DNA of 37,248 bases. Origin: Sphingomonadales bacterium (GTDB lineage Bacteria > Pseudomonadota > Alphaproteobacteria > Sphingomonadales > Sphingomonadaceae). Below the pieces are notes generated by a model. That model was not told the origin of the DNA. It did not search any database and saw nothing but the letters and a program-made list of their open reading frames with translations. The stretch is from assembly GCA_027489295.1 (NCBI GenBank), contig JAIYAA010000210.1:1-37248 (forward strand), in the 5' to 3' direction. Shown here one piece after another: positions 16,362 to 23,983 of this stretch. The stretch's first letter is position 1. The number at the start of each line of letters is the position of its first letter. The translations under genes were made by a program, and so were the position numbers.

Positions 16362-17189
16362 CTATTGCTTCGGCTTGAGCGCGTCGAGCAGCGACGCGGT
16401 GGCGCTGCCGGGCCGCGCAGGCTTGGGCTGGGAAGGGTCGGGGGCCCAGCCGGTCAGGTAGACGATCGAGAAGCGCTCGGGCGTCCGCCCGTCCGGATCA
16501 GCACGTTCGGCGAAGGCGGCGGCGGTGCCGAGCAAGGTCTCGCGGCGCATCGGCGGCGTATTGGGCAGCAAATTGGTCGCCGCCATCCCACGCAGGTCGC
16601 GGATCAGCCCACCCAGCCCGCCATAGCGCACCGTCAGCGTCTCGACATCGGCGACCGGCAGGGCAAAGCCCGCGCGCGAGAGGAGGTCGCCGCCCGCGCG
16701 CACGTCGATCTGCGGATGGAAGCGCGCCACCGGCCGGTCGGCCTCGGCGGCAAGCAGGCAGCTGCGAAGGGTTGCGAGGCTCCCTGCGCCGAGAAAGGCA
16801 CCGAGGAACAGCCCGTCGGGCTTCAACGCGCGGCGGGCGAGGGCGAGGGCTCCCGGCACGTCGTTCACGGTGTCGAGCACGCCTGCCGAAACGACCAGGT
16901 CGAAGCTGGCCTCGGGGAAGGGGTGGAGGTCCTCGTCCGCATGGATCGCGCCGGTGGTCGTGGCGAAGGCTTCGCCGGCCTCGAGCCGGGTGATCGTCGC
17001 GCCCGGCCAGAAGAAGCTGCCATCGGCGCTGCCCAGATCGAGCACCGTGCGAAACTCGCGCTTGACGCCTTCCAGCCGTTCGAACAGCCCGTCCAGCATA
17101 TGGTCGCGCAGAAAGCTCTCATAGCTGCGGGCGGCGCGGTCGCGGCGTTTGCGGCGGAGCGCACGGTCGAAGATTTCGGAGTCGGACAC
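16362..17189 (-). CDS. NDUFAF5-like methyltransferase-fold protein
   Basis: The 275-aa product starts most likely at GTG 17189, giving SDSEIFDRALRRKRRDRAAR; a TTG at 17225 would add 12 residues. The EIFDR-RRRDRAA opening is characteristic of the family that includes human NDUFAF5, which hydroxylates an arginine in complex I. Motif I reads DLGSADG rather than the usual DLGCGxG. The gene is divergent from comF, a neighbourhood common in alphaproteobacteria as far as I recall. A role in complex I assembly is a family inference. Confidence 0.85.
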   Translation of the reverse strand: MSDSEIFDRALRRKRRDRAARSYESFLRDHMLDGLFERLEGVKREFRTVLDLGSADGSFFWPGATITRLEAGEAFATTTGAIHADEDLHPFPEASFDLVVSAGVLDTVNDVPGALALARRALKPDGLFLGAFLGAGSLATLRSCLLAAEADRPVARFHPQIDVRAGGDLLSRAGFALPVADVETLTVRYGGLGGLIRDLRGMAATNLLPNTPPMRRETLLGTAAAFAERADPDGRTPERFSIVYLTGWAPDPSQPKPARPGSATASLLDALKPKQ

Positions 17190-17232
17190 AGCCGCGCTTG
17201 TGCAGCGGTGCGCGGCTTGGAACAAGAGCAGC

Positions 17233-17964
17233 GTGGATCCGCGCGCACCCTTCCTTCGCCTGATCGACCTGGCGCTGCCGCCGCGCTGCCCGGGCTGCGG
17301 CGCGATCGTCGAGGCCGACCACCGATTCTGCGCGGGCTGCTGGGACAGTCTGCACTTTCTCGGCCCCCCCTGGTGCGCGGGGTGCCATCTGCCGTTCGAA
17401 TTCGATCGCGGGGAGGGCGCACGCTGCGGCGAGTGTCTCGCCGATCCGCCGCCGCATGACGGCGTGCGCGCGGCGGTGGCCTATGGCGATGTCGCCCGGC
17501 GGCTGGCGCTGAAGCTCAAATATGGCGGCCGGCTGGCCGCGGCGGAGACGATGGCGCGGGCGATGCTGCGGCTGGTGCCCGAGGGTGTGGACCTGCTGGT
17601 GCCGGTGCCGCTGCATCGCTGGCGGCTCTGGTCGCGCGGGTTCAACCAGGCGCTGCTGATCGCGCAGGGGGTCTCGCGGCACACCGGCCTGCCGGTCGAG
17701 CGCGACCTGTTGCGCCGCGTGAAGGCGACGCCGAAGCTGCAGGGGCTGGGCAGGCGCGCGCGGGCCAAGGCGGTGGCGGGTGCCTTCGAGCTGGCGGCCG
17801 ATGCCCGCGCGCGGCTGCACGGGCGCACCGTGCTGCTGGTCGACGACGTCCACACCAGCGGTGCGACCAGCGATGCCTGCGCCCGGCTGCTCAAGCGCGG
17901 CGGGGCGGCGCAGGTGATCCTTCTGTGCTGGGCGCGCGTTCTCACCGACGAGGCCCTGGATTGA
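17233..17964 (+). CDS. comF: ComF family phosphoribosyltransferase-like protein
   Basis: The 243-aa product starts at GTG 17233, with AAGAG just upstream. It has an N-terminal zinc-finger region with paired cysteines (19/22, 33/36, 48/51, 65/68), then a phosphoribosyltransferase domain with the PRPP motif LLVDDVHTSGAT near 201-212. ComF proteins act in DNA uptake or replication restart in some bacteria; the role in this group is not settled. It precedes grxC by 35 bases. Confidence 0.93.
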   Translation: MDPRAPFLRLIDLALPPRCPGCGAIVEADHRFCAGCWDSLHFLGPPWCAGCHLPFEFDRGEGARCGECLADPPPHDGVRAAVAYGDVARRLALKLKYGGRLAAAETMARAMLRLVPEGVDLLVPVPLHRWRLWSRGFNQALLIAQGVSRHTGLPVERDLLRRVKATPKLQGLGRRARAKAVAGAFELAADARARLHGRTVLLVDDVHTSGATSDACARLLKRGGAAQVILLCWARVLTDEALD

Positions 17965-17999
17965 CAAGCCGCGGCCCGGCGCACACCTCTGGAGACACT

Positions 18000-18257
18000 A
18001 TGGCAAAGGTCGAAATCTACACCAAGGCGTTCTGCCCCTATTGCACGCGCGCCAAGAGCCTCCTCTCCGCCAAGGGCGCGGACTATGAGGAATATGACAT
18101 CACCATGGGCGGCCCGAAGCGCGCCGAGATGCTGGAGCGCGCGCCCGGTCGCACCACCGTTCCGCAGATCTTCATCGACGGGAAGCATATCGGCGGATCG
18201 GACGATCTCGCCGCGCTCGATCGGCAGGGCGGCCTGGATCCGCTGCTCGCGGCATGA
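18000..18257 (+). CDS. grxC: Glutaredoxin 3
   Basis: The 85-aa product starts at ATG 18000, with GGAG upstream. It has the dithiol active site CPYC (residues 12-15), the cis-proline TVPQIFI and the GGSDDL glutathione-binding motif. It reduces disulfides using glutathione. The next gene starts within its last codons (ATGA overlap), and the order comF-grxC-nitrilase-DUF1178 looks like one operon. Confidence 0.97.
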   Translation: MAKVEIYTKAFCPYCTRAKSLLSAKGADYEEYDITMGGPKRAEMLERAPGRTTVPQIFIDGKHIGGSDDLAALDRQGGLDPLLAA

Positions 18258-19078
18258 CCCGCGCCGCGCTGCTCCAGATGACGAGCGGGATCGACCCCGC
18301 TGCCAACGCTGCCACGCTGGTCGACGGCGTGGCACAGGCCAAGGCGGGCGGCGCGGCGATGCTGTTCACCCCGGAAATGTCGGGCCTGCTCGACGGCGAC
18401 CGCGCGCGCGCCGAGCGGCATTATAGGTCCGAAGCCGAGGAACCGGTGCTGGCGGCGGTGCGCGAGGCGGCGGCCAGGCACGGCGTCTGGGTGCATCTGG
18501 GCAGCCTCGCGGTGCTGCGCGCGGACGGCAAGCTCGCCAACCGTGCCTTCGTCATCGACGATAGCGGCGCGATCCGCGCGCGCTACGACAAGATGCACCT
18601 GTTCGATGTCGACCTGCCGACGGGCGAAAGCTGGCGCGAATCGAACAGCTACACCGCGGGCGAGGGGCCGGTGGTGGTCGATACGCCGCTGGGCAAGCTG
18701 GGCCTCGCGATCTGCTACGACCTGCGCTTCCCGGACCTGTTCCGCACCTTGAGCAATGCCGGCGCGACGCTTCTGGCGGTATCGGCGGCGTTCACCCGGC
18801 CCACCGGTGCGGCGCACTGGCACGTGCTGCTGCGCGCCCGCGCGATCGAGGCGGCGGCGTTCGTGATCGCGGCGGCGCAGACCGGCGAACATGCCGATGG
18901 TCGCGCCACCTATGGCCACAGCCTCGCGATCGGCCCGTGGGGCGACGTGCTGCTCGACATGGGCGAGCCGGCGGGCCTCGGCTTTGCCGAGATCGACGCC
19001 CGCCGTCTCGAGGATGTGCGCGCCCGCGTGCCGGTGCTCCGCCACCGCCGCACGATCGCGGAGGCGACGCAGGCGTGA
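18254..19078 (+). CDS. Carbon-nitrogen hydrolase, Nit1 branch of the nitrilase family
   Basis: The 274-aa product has the complete Glu-Lys-Cys triad: Glu41 (FTPEMSG), Lys113 (YDKMHLFDVD) and Cys154 (AICYDLRFP). The YDKMHLFDVD and CYDLRFP segments place it near Nit1/Nit2, whose known member hydrolyses deaminated glutathione. That activity would fit its position directly behind grxC, but this is inference. It overlaps grxC by four bases and the following gene by four (GTGA). Confidence 0.93.
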   Translation: MTRAALLQMTSGIDPAANAATLVDGVAQAKAGGAAMLFTPEMSGLLDGDRARAERHYRSEAEEPVLAAVREAAARHGVWVHLGSLAVLRADGKLANRAFVIDDSGAIRARYDKMHLFDVDLPTGESWRESNSYTAGEGPVVVDTPLGKLGLAICYDLRFPDLFRTLSNAGATLLAVSAAFTRPTGAAHWHVLLRARAIEAAAFVIAAAQTGEHADGRATYGHSLAIGPWGDVLLDMGEPAGLGFAEIDARRLEDVRARVPVLRHRRTIAEATQA

Positions 19079-19512
19079 TCGTCTTCGACCTCAAGTGCAG
19101 CGGCGATCACGTGTTCGAGGTATGGTTCAAGTCGAGCGCCGCCTATGAGGAGCAGCGCGCGCAGGGCCTGATCGCCTGTCCCTATTGCGGCGACAGCACG
19201 GTCACCAAGGCAGTAATGGCACCGGCGGTCGGGGCGAAGGGCAACCAGCTGGCGGAAAAGCCGGCGGTGACGCCCGAGACGTTCAAGGCCGCGCTCGCCG
19301 CGATCGCCCAGATCCAGGCCAAGCAGCTCGAGACCTCGCAATGGGTGGGGAAGGCCTTTTCGGAAAAGGCGCGCGCGATGCATCTGGGCGAGGCACCCGA
19401 GGCCCCGATCCACGGCCAGGCGACGCTCGCGGAGGCAAAGGCGTTGGTCGACGAAGGGGTTCCGGTGGCGCCGCTGCTGGTACCGGTGGTGCCGCCTGAG
19501 GCCCGCAATTGA
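19075..19512 (+). CDS. DUF1178 family protein
   Basis: The 145-aa product starts at GTG 19075, overlapping the previous stop. It has an N-terminal zinc-ribbon-like region (IVFDLKCSGDHVFEVWF, then CPYCG at residues 35-39), which defines DUF1178. The C-terminus includes an Ala/Glu-rich helix. Function unknown. The gene ends 34 bases before tRNA-Arg. Confidence 0.95.
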   Translation: MIVFDLKCSGDHVFEVWFKSSAAYEEQRAQGLIACPYCGDSTVTKAVMAPAVGAKGNQLAEKPAVTPETFKAALAAIAQIQAKQLETSQWVGKAFSEKARAMHLGEAPEAPIHGQATLAEAKALVDEGVPVAPLLVPVVPPEARN

Positions 19513-19546
19513 TTTGCCCGGCATAGGCCGGTACGAGCGGTTTCGT

Positions 19547-19623
19547 GGCCCGGTAGCTCAGCAGGATAGAGCAAGCGATTCCTAATCGAGAGGTCGGAGG
19601 TTCGAATCCTCTCCGGGTCACCA
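19547..19623 (+). tRNA. tRNA-Arg (anticodon CCU)
   Basis: The 77-base cloverleaf has acceptor arms GGCCCGG/CCGGGTC, D stem GCTC/GAGC, T arm GGAGG-TTCGAAT-CCTCT and an encoded CCA at 19621-19623. The anticodon loop TTCCTAA gives CCU, reading AGG. The anticodon stem AGCGA/TCGAG has only three Watson-Crick pairs next to the loop; the outer two positions (27-43 and 28-42) are A with G and G with A. Confidence 0.95.
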
Positions 19624-19793
19624 TCAGATTCGCACAGGATCGTGATGCCCTCCGCATTCGCACGGGTGACATGACGGGATATCGATCGATCCCCTACACG
19701 CATGCCTCGCACGAGCGCGGATCGCCTAAGCGACGTTCCTGCGCCGCGGGACCGTGCGGCCGCGTATCGGCGGTGGGATGTCGGCGGCGACGT

Positions 19794-20042
19794 TTACACG
19801 TCGGCGATACTCACCTTGCTTGGCCGCAGATATTTCGCCGCTTCGATCGCGCTGTACGCCACGTCGTAACTGATGCCGTTTTCGGTGAACAGTCGAACCG
19901 AAAACTGGCCCAGATTGAAGCGGGACACCTTGATGGGGTCGGGCCGTGCCCGCAGATAGATCTCGACCTTGCCGCCTGCCTGCAGGCACTCGTCCGCAAG
20001 ATGGACCACCTCTCGGCCCGCGGAGTGATCCCTTGCACTCAT
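19794..20042 (-). CDS. Hypothetical protein (82 aa)
   Basis: The start at ATG 20042 has GGAGG four bases upstream. The product begins MSARDHSAGREVVHLADECL and includes KVEIYLRARPDPIKVSRFNL and a C-terminal DVAYSAIEAAKYLRPSK. There is no signal peptide or membrane helix. I do not recognise the family. The strong ribosome site supports it, but composition alone cannot prove it is expressed. Confidence 0.6.
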   Translation of the reverse strand: MSARDHSAGREVVHLADECLQAGGKVEIYLRARPDPIKVSRFNLGQFSVRLFTENGISYDVAYSAIEAAKYLRPSKVSIADV

Positions 20043-20276
20043 GCTTCCTCCACTACCTTCAGCGATGCCCAAGTCTTCCTGCAGCCGCCGCGGTTCGCAA
20101 TCCGGGAAAACGCCGAAGCGCACCCTTTACCGATCGGAGAGAAGCGCACTGCCAGCAAGGCGCGCCGGGCGGGCGGGCGACCGCAGCCGAAGCCGCAGGG
20201 GCGATCCGGCTGCGCGATCCCTCGGGACGCCGCTTTCCGATGTCGCCGGGTACTGCACCCGGCCCGAACGGAAGAA

Positions 20277-20308
20277 GGGGAGCCGCACCCCCTAGAGCGC
20301 GGCTCCCC
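20277..20308. terminator. Hairpin beyond ompW; within a 316-base gap without genes
   Basis: GGGGAGCCGC (20277-20286) and GCGGCTCCCC (20299-20308) form a perfect 10-base stem with a 12-base loop. In the ompW direction it is followed by TTCTTCC, so it is a plausible terminator for ompW. In the rest of the gap from 20043 to 20358 I see no convincing gene or repeat; the upstream region of the 82-aa gene lies at its left end. Confidence 0.7.
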
Positions 20309-20358
20309 AGTCATGCCCTCTGCCGGGGGTGAGGCGGTATCGGCGGAGGGCGATGCCG

Positions 20359-21033
20359 TCAGAAGCGGGTGCCGACGCCGAAGCCGAATACCAGCGGGTT
20401 GAGCTGGACGTGGGTCTGGTTGATCGTGCCGCCGGTATTGAGCCGGGCGGTCGTGCCCATGTCGATGTACTTGACGTCGAGGTTCAGGAAGAACTTCTTG
20501 TTGATGTCGATGTCGACACCGGCCTGCAGCGCGTAGCCGACGCTGTCCTTCAGCGAGATGTCGGTCTTGCCCAGCGCCTTGTTGAGCGAATCGCTGGCCT
20601 TGGCCGAATAGAAGGTGGTGTAGTTCACACCCGCGCCGACATAGGGGCGGACCCCGGACTTCGGCAGGAAGTGATATTGCAGCGTCAGCGTCGGCGGGAG
20701 CACCCAGGTGTGGCCGACCTTGCCCAGGCTCGAAATCGCCTCGCGGCCCTGCAGATCGTGCCGGGTGCTGGAGACGATCAGCTCGGCGCCGATATGGTCG
20801 GTCGCCATGTAGGTGAAGTCGACTTCGGGCATCACCGAGTTGCTGACGCCGACCCGGCCCGTCGGGATGCCGGGGGTGATGCCGTCGGATTTCTCATTGG
20901 GGGCGACGACGATGCCGCGCAGGCGGACCAGCCAGTCGCCGGCCGCGATGCCCGCATTGTCCTGTGCCTGGGCGCTCGCGGTGGAGGCCAGCAGGCCGGC
21001 AGCGGCCAGACCGACAAAAAGCGACGTACGCAT
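20359..21033 (-). CDS. ompW: OmpW family outer membrane protein
   Basis: OmpW proteins are eight-stranded outer-membrane barrels with a hydrophobic channel. The 224-aa product has a signal peptide (residues 1-23, ending ASTASAQAQ), family motifs RPYVGAGVNYTTFYS and NLDVKYIDMGTTARL, and a C-terminal phenylalanine (VGTRF) as required for barrel insertion. The RBS GAGGAG lies about 10 bases before ATG. It is divergent from the Fnr-type regulator gene across a region of dyads, and ompW is a known FNR-family target in other proteobacteria. Confidence 0.95.
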   Translation of the reverse strand: MRTSLFVGLAAAGLLASTASAQAQDNAGIAAGDWLVRLRGIVVAPNEKSDGITPGIPTGRVGVSNSVMPEVDFTYMATDHIGAELIVSSTRHDLQGREAISSLGKVGHTWVLPPTLTLQYHFLPKSGVRPYVGAGVNYTTFYSAKASDSLNKALGKTDISLKDSVGYALQAGVDIDINKKFFLNLDVKYIDMGTTARLNTGGTINQTHVQLNPLVFGFGVGTRF

Positions 21034-21092
21034 GGTTCATTTCTCCTCGTGTTCGACGAGGCACCGGGTACCGGCAAGACGATCGCACGGTT

Positions 21093-21106
21093 TTGATCAG
21101 GCGCAA
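21093..21106. promoter_or_regulatory. FNR/Anr-like box upstream of ompW
   Basis: TTGATCAGGCGCAA matches the FNR consensus TTGAT-N4-ATCAA at 8 of 10 defined bases (second half CGCAA). It lies 60-73 bases upstream of the ompW ATG and about 90 upstream of the Fnr-type gene. The neighbouring regulator carries the residues expected to read TTGAT. Control of ompW by that regulator is inferred. Confidence 0.5.
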
Positions 21107-21114
21107 CGTTGCGC
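21101..21114. promoter_or_regulatory. Perfect 14-base palindrome in the ompW-fnr gap
   Basis: GCGCAACGTTGCGC is a perfect palindrome and shares its first bases with the FNR-like box at 21093-21106. It repeats the half-site CGCAA/TTGCG. It may be a second operator or an overlapping one. Confidence 0.4.
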
Positions 21115-21149
21115 GTAGGTAATGTTCCGAGGGCGGGCCGTCGGCACGC

Positions 21150-21167
21150 TTGCGTACCTCTACGTAA
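21150..21167. promoter_or_regulatory. Dyad just upstream of the Fnr-type gene
   Basis: TTGCGTA-CCTC-TACGTAA is an inverted repeat with one mismatch, ending 24 bases before the ATG at 21192. It reuses the TTGCG half-site of the two upstream dyads. Its position close to the start would suit autoregulation. Confidence 0.4.
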
Positions 21168-21191
21168 GGACAGGCCCCCCTGCGCGGCCGC

Positions 21192-21947
21192 ATGCAGCGC
21201 GCGGAGGCGGATATGTACATGGATCGAAACCAGCCGGACCTTGGCGCTGCGGAATGGACCCTGCCGGCGCGCTGCGCGGCCTGCGGCGTACGGATGGCGG
21301 CGCTGTGCGGCGGCATTTCGGCAGGGGCGCTGGAGGCGCTCCACCGCGTCGGGCGCAAGCGTGTGCTGCGCCGGGGCGAGGCGCTGATCTGGCAGGGCGA
21401 CGTGGCCGAGCAGGTGGGGATCCTCCATCACGGGCTGGTCAAGCTCTCAGCCTCGCTGGAGGACGGTCGCGAGCAGATGTTGGGTCTCGCCTTTCCGGCG
21501 GACTTTGTCGGAGCGATCGGCGAGCGGCCGTCGAGCCACTGCGTCACCGCGCTGACCGAGACCGAGCTGTGCGTATTCCCGCGCTCCGCGTTGCCGGGTC
21601 TGGTGGAGGCGCATCCGGAAATCGGCCAGGCGCTGCTGACCCGCGCCTATGACGAGCTGGACCAGCTGCGACGCTGGATGCTGCTGCTCGGGCGCAAGTC
21701 GGCCGAGGAGCGGGTCGCCAGCCTGCTCCTGCAGTTCGCCGCGCGCGGAACCTGTTCCTCCGGCGCGCCGGTGCCGCTGCCGCTCACCCGCCAGCAGATG
21801 GCGGAGCTGCTGGGCCTCACCATCGAGACGGTAAGCCGCAAGCTGACGGCGATGAAGCGCGACCGCGTGATCGCGCTGCCCGATCTGCGCAGCTTCGTGA
21901 TGCTCGATCGCGACGCGCTTGCCGCGATGGCTGCCGAGACTCCGTAA
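21192..21947 (+). CDS. Crp/Fnr family oxygen-sensing regulator (FnrN/FnrL type)
   Basis: The 251-aa product has an N-terminal cysteine cluster Cys28-x2-Cys31-x7-Cys39 and a distant Cys117, matching the [4Fe-4S] ligands of FNR/FnrL/FnrN proteins that sense oxygen. A cyclic-nucleotide-type beta barrel follows (about 48-135), a dimer helix, and a helix-turn-helix with ETVSR (Glu212, Ser215, Arg216), the FNR recognition residues for TTGAT. It probably activates microaerobic genes, including divergent ompW. The start could also be at 21213 or 21219. Confidence 0.92.
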   Translation: MQRAEADMYMDRNQPDLGAAEWTLPARCAACGVRMAALCGGISAGALEALHRVGRKRVLRRGEALIWQGDVAEQVGILHHGLVKLSASLEDGREQMLGLAFPADFVGAIGERPSSHCVTALTETELCVFPRSALPGLVEAHPEIGQALLTRAYDELDQLRRWMLLLGRKSAEERVASLLLQFAARGTCSSGAPVPLPLTRQQMAELLGLTIETVSRKLTAMKRDRVIALPDLRSFVMLDRDALAAMAAETP

Positions 21948-22027
21948 CTAACCGCATGTCGTAGGCGCCGAGCGCTGCCTATCCTCTCACCATCCTGAAA
22001 TAAACCGGGATGAAGTTGGAGGCGACC

Positions 22028-22828
22028 ATGAAGAATGTTCTCGTTCTGATGCATGATGACGCCGGGCAGGAAGCGCGGTTTCAAGCAGCACTGGACTTGA
22101 CGCGCGGGCTGGAAGGGCATCTGCGCTGCGTCGATATTGCGATCGTGCCTGCCTATGTCGGCGATTATGTTGAGTTCGGCGGCGGCGCGGCGCTGATGGC
22201 CGACGAGCAGGTGCGCGAGGCGGCCAATCGCGTGCGGATGGAAGCGCGGCTGAAGGCTGAGGACGTGCCCTATAGCTGGGTGGACGCGACCGGCTTCGCC
22301 CGCGAATGCCTGCGCGACGCGACCGCGCTGGCCGATCTGGTGGTGCTCAACCGCGAGCTCGACAAGGTCGACTATCCCGACATGCGCGACTTGATCTGCG
22401 ACACCATTCTCAAGACCGGAAAGCCGATCGTGGCGGTGCCGGAAAAGAGCATTTCGTTCGACCTGTACGGGCACGCGGTCGTCGCCTGGGACGGCTCGCG
22501 CACGGCAGAGGCGGCACTGCAGGCGACCGTGCCGCTGCTCAAACATGCCGGCACCGTCTCGATCCTGGTGGTGGACGAAGGTGCGCTGCGGCTGCCGCCG
22601 GCGGAGGCGGCCGAGTATCTGTCGCGCCACGGCATCCATCCGGAAGTGCGCGTCGTGCCGAAGACCGATACGGTCGGCGGCGCGATCCTCAACACCGTGA
22701 AGGCGCTGGATGCCGCCTATCTGGTCATGGGCGGCTTCGGCCACAGCCGCTTCCTGGAGGCGGCGTTCGGCGGCGTTACCCGGCGGATGCTCGCCGAATG
22801 CCCGGTGCCGCTGGTACTGGCGCACTGA
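22028..22828 (+). CDS. Universal stress protein, two Usp domains
   Basis: The 266-aa product starts at ATG 22028, with TTGGAGG 6 bases upstream; an in-frame ATG at 22010 lacks such a site. It contains an N-terminal Usp-like domain (MKNVLVLMHDD, about 1-140) and a C-terminal one (AVVAWDGSRTAEAAL, about 150-266). Only the second carries the nucleotide-binding pattern GGFGHSRFLEAAFGGVTR. Usp genes of this type are frequent FNR-family targets, and this one follows the Fnr-type gene by 80 bases, but I see no clear FNR box before it. Confidence 0.92.
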   Translation: MKNVLVLMHDDAGQEARFQAALDLTRGLEGHLRCVDIAIVPAYVGDYVEFGGGAALMADEQVREAANRVRMEARLKAEDVPYSWVDATGFARECLRDATALADLVVLNRELDKVDYPDMRDLICDTILKTGKPIVAVPEKSISFDLYGHAVVAWDGSRTAEAALQATVPLLKHAGTVSILVVDEGALRLPPAEAAEYLSRHGIHPEVRVVPKTDTVGGAILNTVKALDAAYLVMGGFGHSRFLEAAFGGVTRRMLAECPVPLVLAH

Positions 22829-22862
22829 TCCGATCGATTCGCCGGCCCGAGGTCGGGCAAGA

Positions 22863-22898
22863 AAAAAGGGCAGGCATCCTGCGATGCCTGCCCTTTTT
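22863..22898. terminator. Bidirectional intrinsic terminator
   Basis: A 16-base perfect stem (AAAAAGGGCAGGCATC with GATGCCTGCCCTTTTT) closes a 4-base loop and carries T-runs on both strands. It lies between the convergent universal stress and SWIB genes. Confidence 0.95.
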
Positions 22899-22935
22899 GC
22901 GGTGCACGCCACCTGAACGGGCGGCGGCGCCGCGC

Positions 22936-23193
22936 TTACTTGACGTGCTTGGCGAGGTGCTTGTTCATTTCGAACATGGTGCACTTGTCGCCGCCGAAGA
23001 TCGGCTTCAGCGTTTCGTCGGCCAGAATCTCGCGCTTGTTGGCGGGGTTCTGCAGGTTGTGCTTCTTGATGTATTCCCAAACCTTGCTGACGATCTCGCT
23101 GCGCGGCAGATCGGCGGTGCCCACAATCTTCGCGAGTTCGGGCGAAGGGGTAACCGGCTTGGCAATGCCGCCGCGTGCTTTGGTCTCGGCCAT
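22936..23193 (-). CDS. SWIB/MDM2 domain protein
   Basis: The 85-aa product is nearly all SWIB domain: LPRSEIVSKVWEYIKKHNLQ, NKREILADETLKPIFG and a C-terminal MFEMNKHLAKHVK. The RBS GGAG lies about 9 bases before ATG. In eukaryotes SWIB domains sit in chromatin remodellers; in bacteria they are found in chlamydiae, fused to topoisomerase or alone, and as small stand-alone proteins in some proteobacteria. Function here is unknown; nucleic-acid-linked roles are speculative. Confidence 0.95.
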   Translation of the reverse strand: MAETKARGGIAKPVTPSPELAKIVGTADLPRSEIVSKVWEYIKKHNLQNPANKREILADETLKPIFGGDKCTMFEMNKHLAKHVK

Positions 23194-23453
23194 GGTGTCT
23201 AACTCCTGTTCGTACCCCTTATTGGGGCTATTCCTTCGTCAGCGCCTCGGGATTGAGAGGCTTCCTCCCCCTTGTCGCGACCAACGATGTACTGCGGTTC
23301 GCGCGGTGATGCACGCCCTGTACGCCTTTGATCGCGCGAAAGGGCGTCTGTCCAGCACAGACAGCACCGAAGCGCGCCGAACCGTCATTTTGCGGCGCTG
23401 CGGTGGTGCATGCACGCAACAGTTTGCGGGAAAATTGTTCGAATCTTGCCGTT

Positions 23454-23849
23454 TCAGGCCAGCGCGCGCGCCTGGACCAGCCCTTCGAAGGTGCCGCGGA
23501 CCTCGGCCGATGCCGCCGCGGTCAGTCGCTGCACGTCGGCAAGGAAGGCAGCCGCATCCGCGCCGGGTGCGCGGTGCGCCATTTCCCAATGGCCGAATTC
23601 GCGCCGGTCGACGGTGCGCCGCGAGAGCATGACGATCGCGCGGTGGCGGGCATCCTGCCGGATCCGCGCATAGGCGGCCTCGACGGCATCTTCGGGTCCC
23701 TCCAGTGCCTGGAGAAAGCGGCCCGCATCGGCATAAAGCAGTCCCGTGATCCGATCGCGCGCATTGTTGCGGCGGGATATCGTCAGGATATCCTGGGTTG
23801 GACAGGGGGCGGCCGGGTTGGCGGAACTGATATAGACGAGCTGCAGCAT
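23454..23849 (-). CDS. BLUF-domain blue-light sensor (stand-alone)
   Basis: The 131-aa product starts at ATG 23849, with GGAG 9 bases upstream. It is a single BLUF domain that binds FAD. The photocycle residues are present: Tyr6 (LVYIS), Asn29, Gln47 (RFLQALEGP), Trp88 and Met90 (GHWEM). There is no output domain, so it must act through a partner protein, as in other short BLUF proteins. The downstream gap to the SWIB gene (23194-23453) has no convincing gene. Confidence 0.95.
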   Translation of the reverse strand: MLQLVYISSANPAAPCPTQDILTISRRNNARDRITGLLYADAGRFLQALEGPEDAVEAAYARIRQDARHRAIVMLSRRTVDRREFGHWEMAHRAPGADAAAFLADVQRLTAAASAEVRGTFEGLVQARALA

Positions 23850-23960
23850 GGAAATTGTCTCCTGCGAGCATGCATTTTCGGCCAACGATGGTTAACAAGC
23901 GATCAACGCCACCGAAGCTCCGTTGTTTTACAGGTACTTCCTCCGCGCTGGACAAGATCG

Positions 23961-23966
23961 TATAAT
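23961..23966 (+). promoter_or_regulatory. Perfect -10 hexamer upstream of leuA
   Basis: TATAAT is an exact match to the sigma-70-type -10 element in GC-rich DNA. No good -35 lies 17 bases upstream (TTCCTC). The expected start of transcription, near 23972-23975, would place the candidate leader GTG at 23984 only about 10 bases into the RNA. Confidence 0.5.
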
Positions 23967-23983
23967 TGCGGCACTATCTGCGG

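Noticed and set aside
19624..19793. Possible integration site or mobile element next to tRNA-Arg
   Set aside because: No integrase gene and no repeat of the tRNA 3' end were found within the window.
23228..23419. 63-residue minus-strand frame between the BLUF and SWIB genes
   Set aside because: No ribosome site, no motif and a composition like random frames. I cannot support it as a gene.
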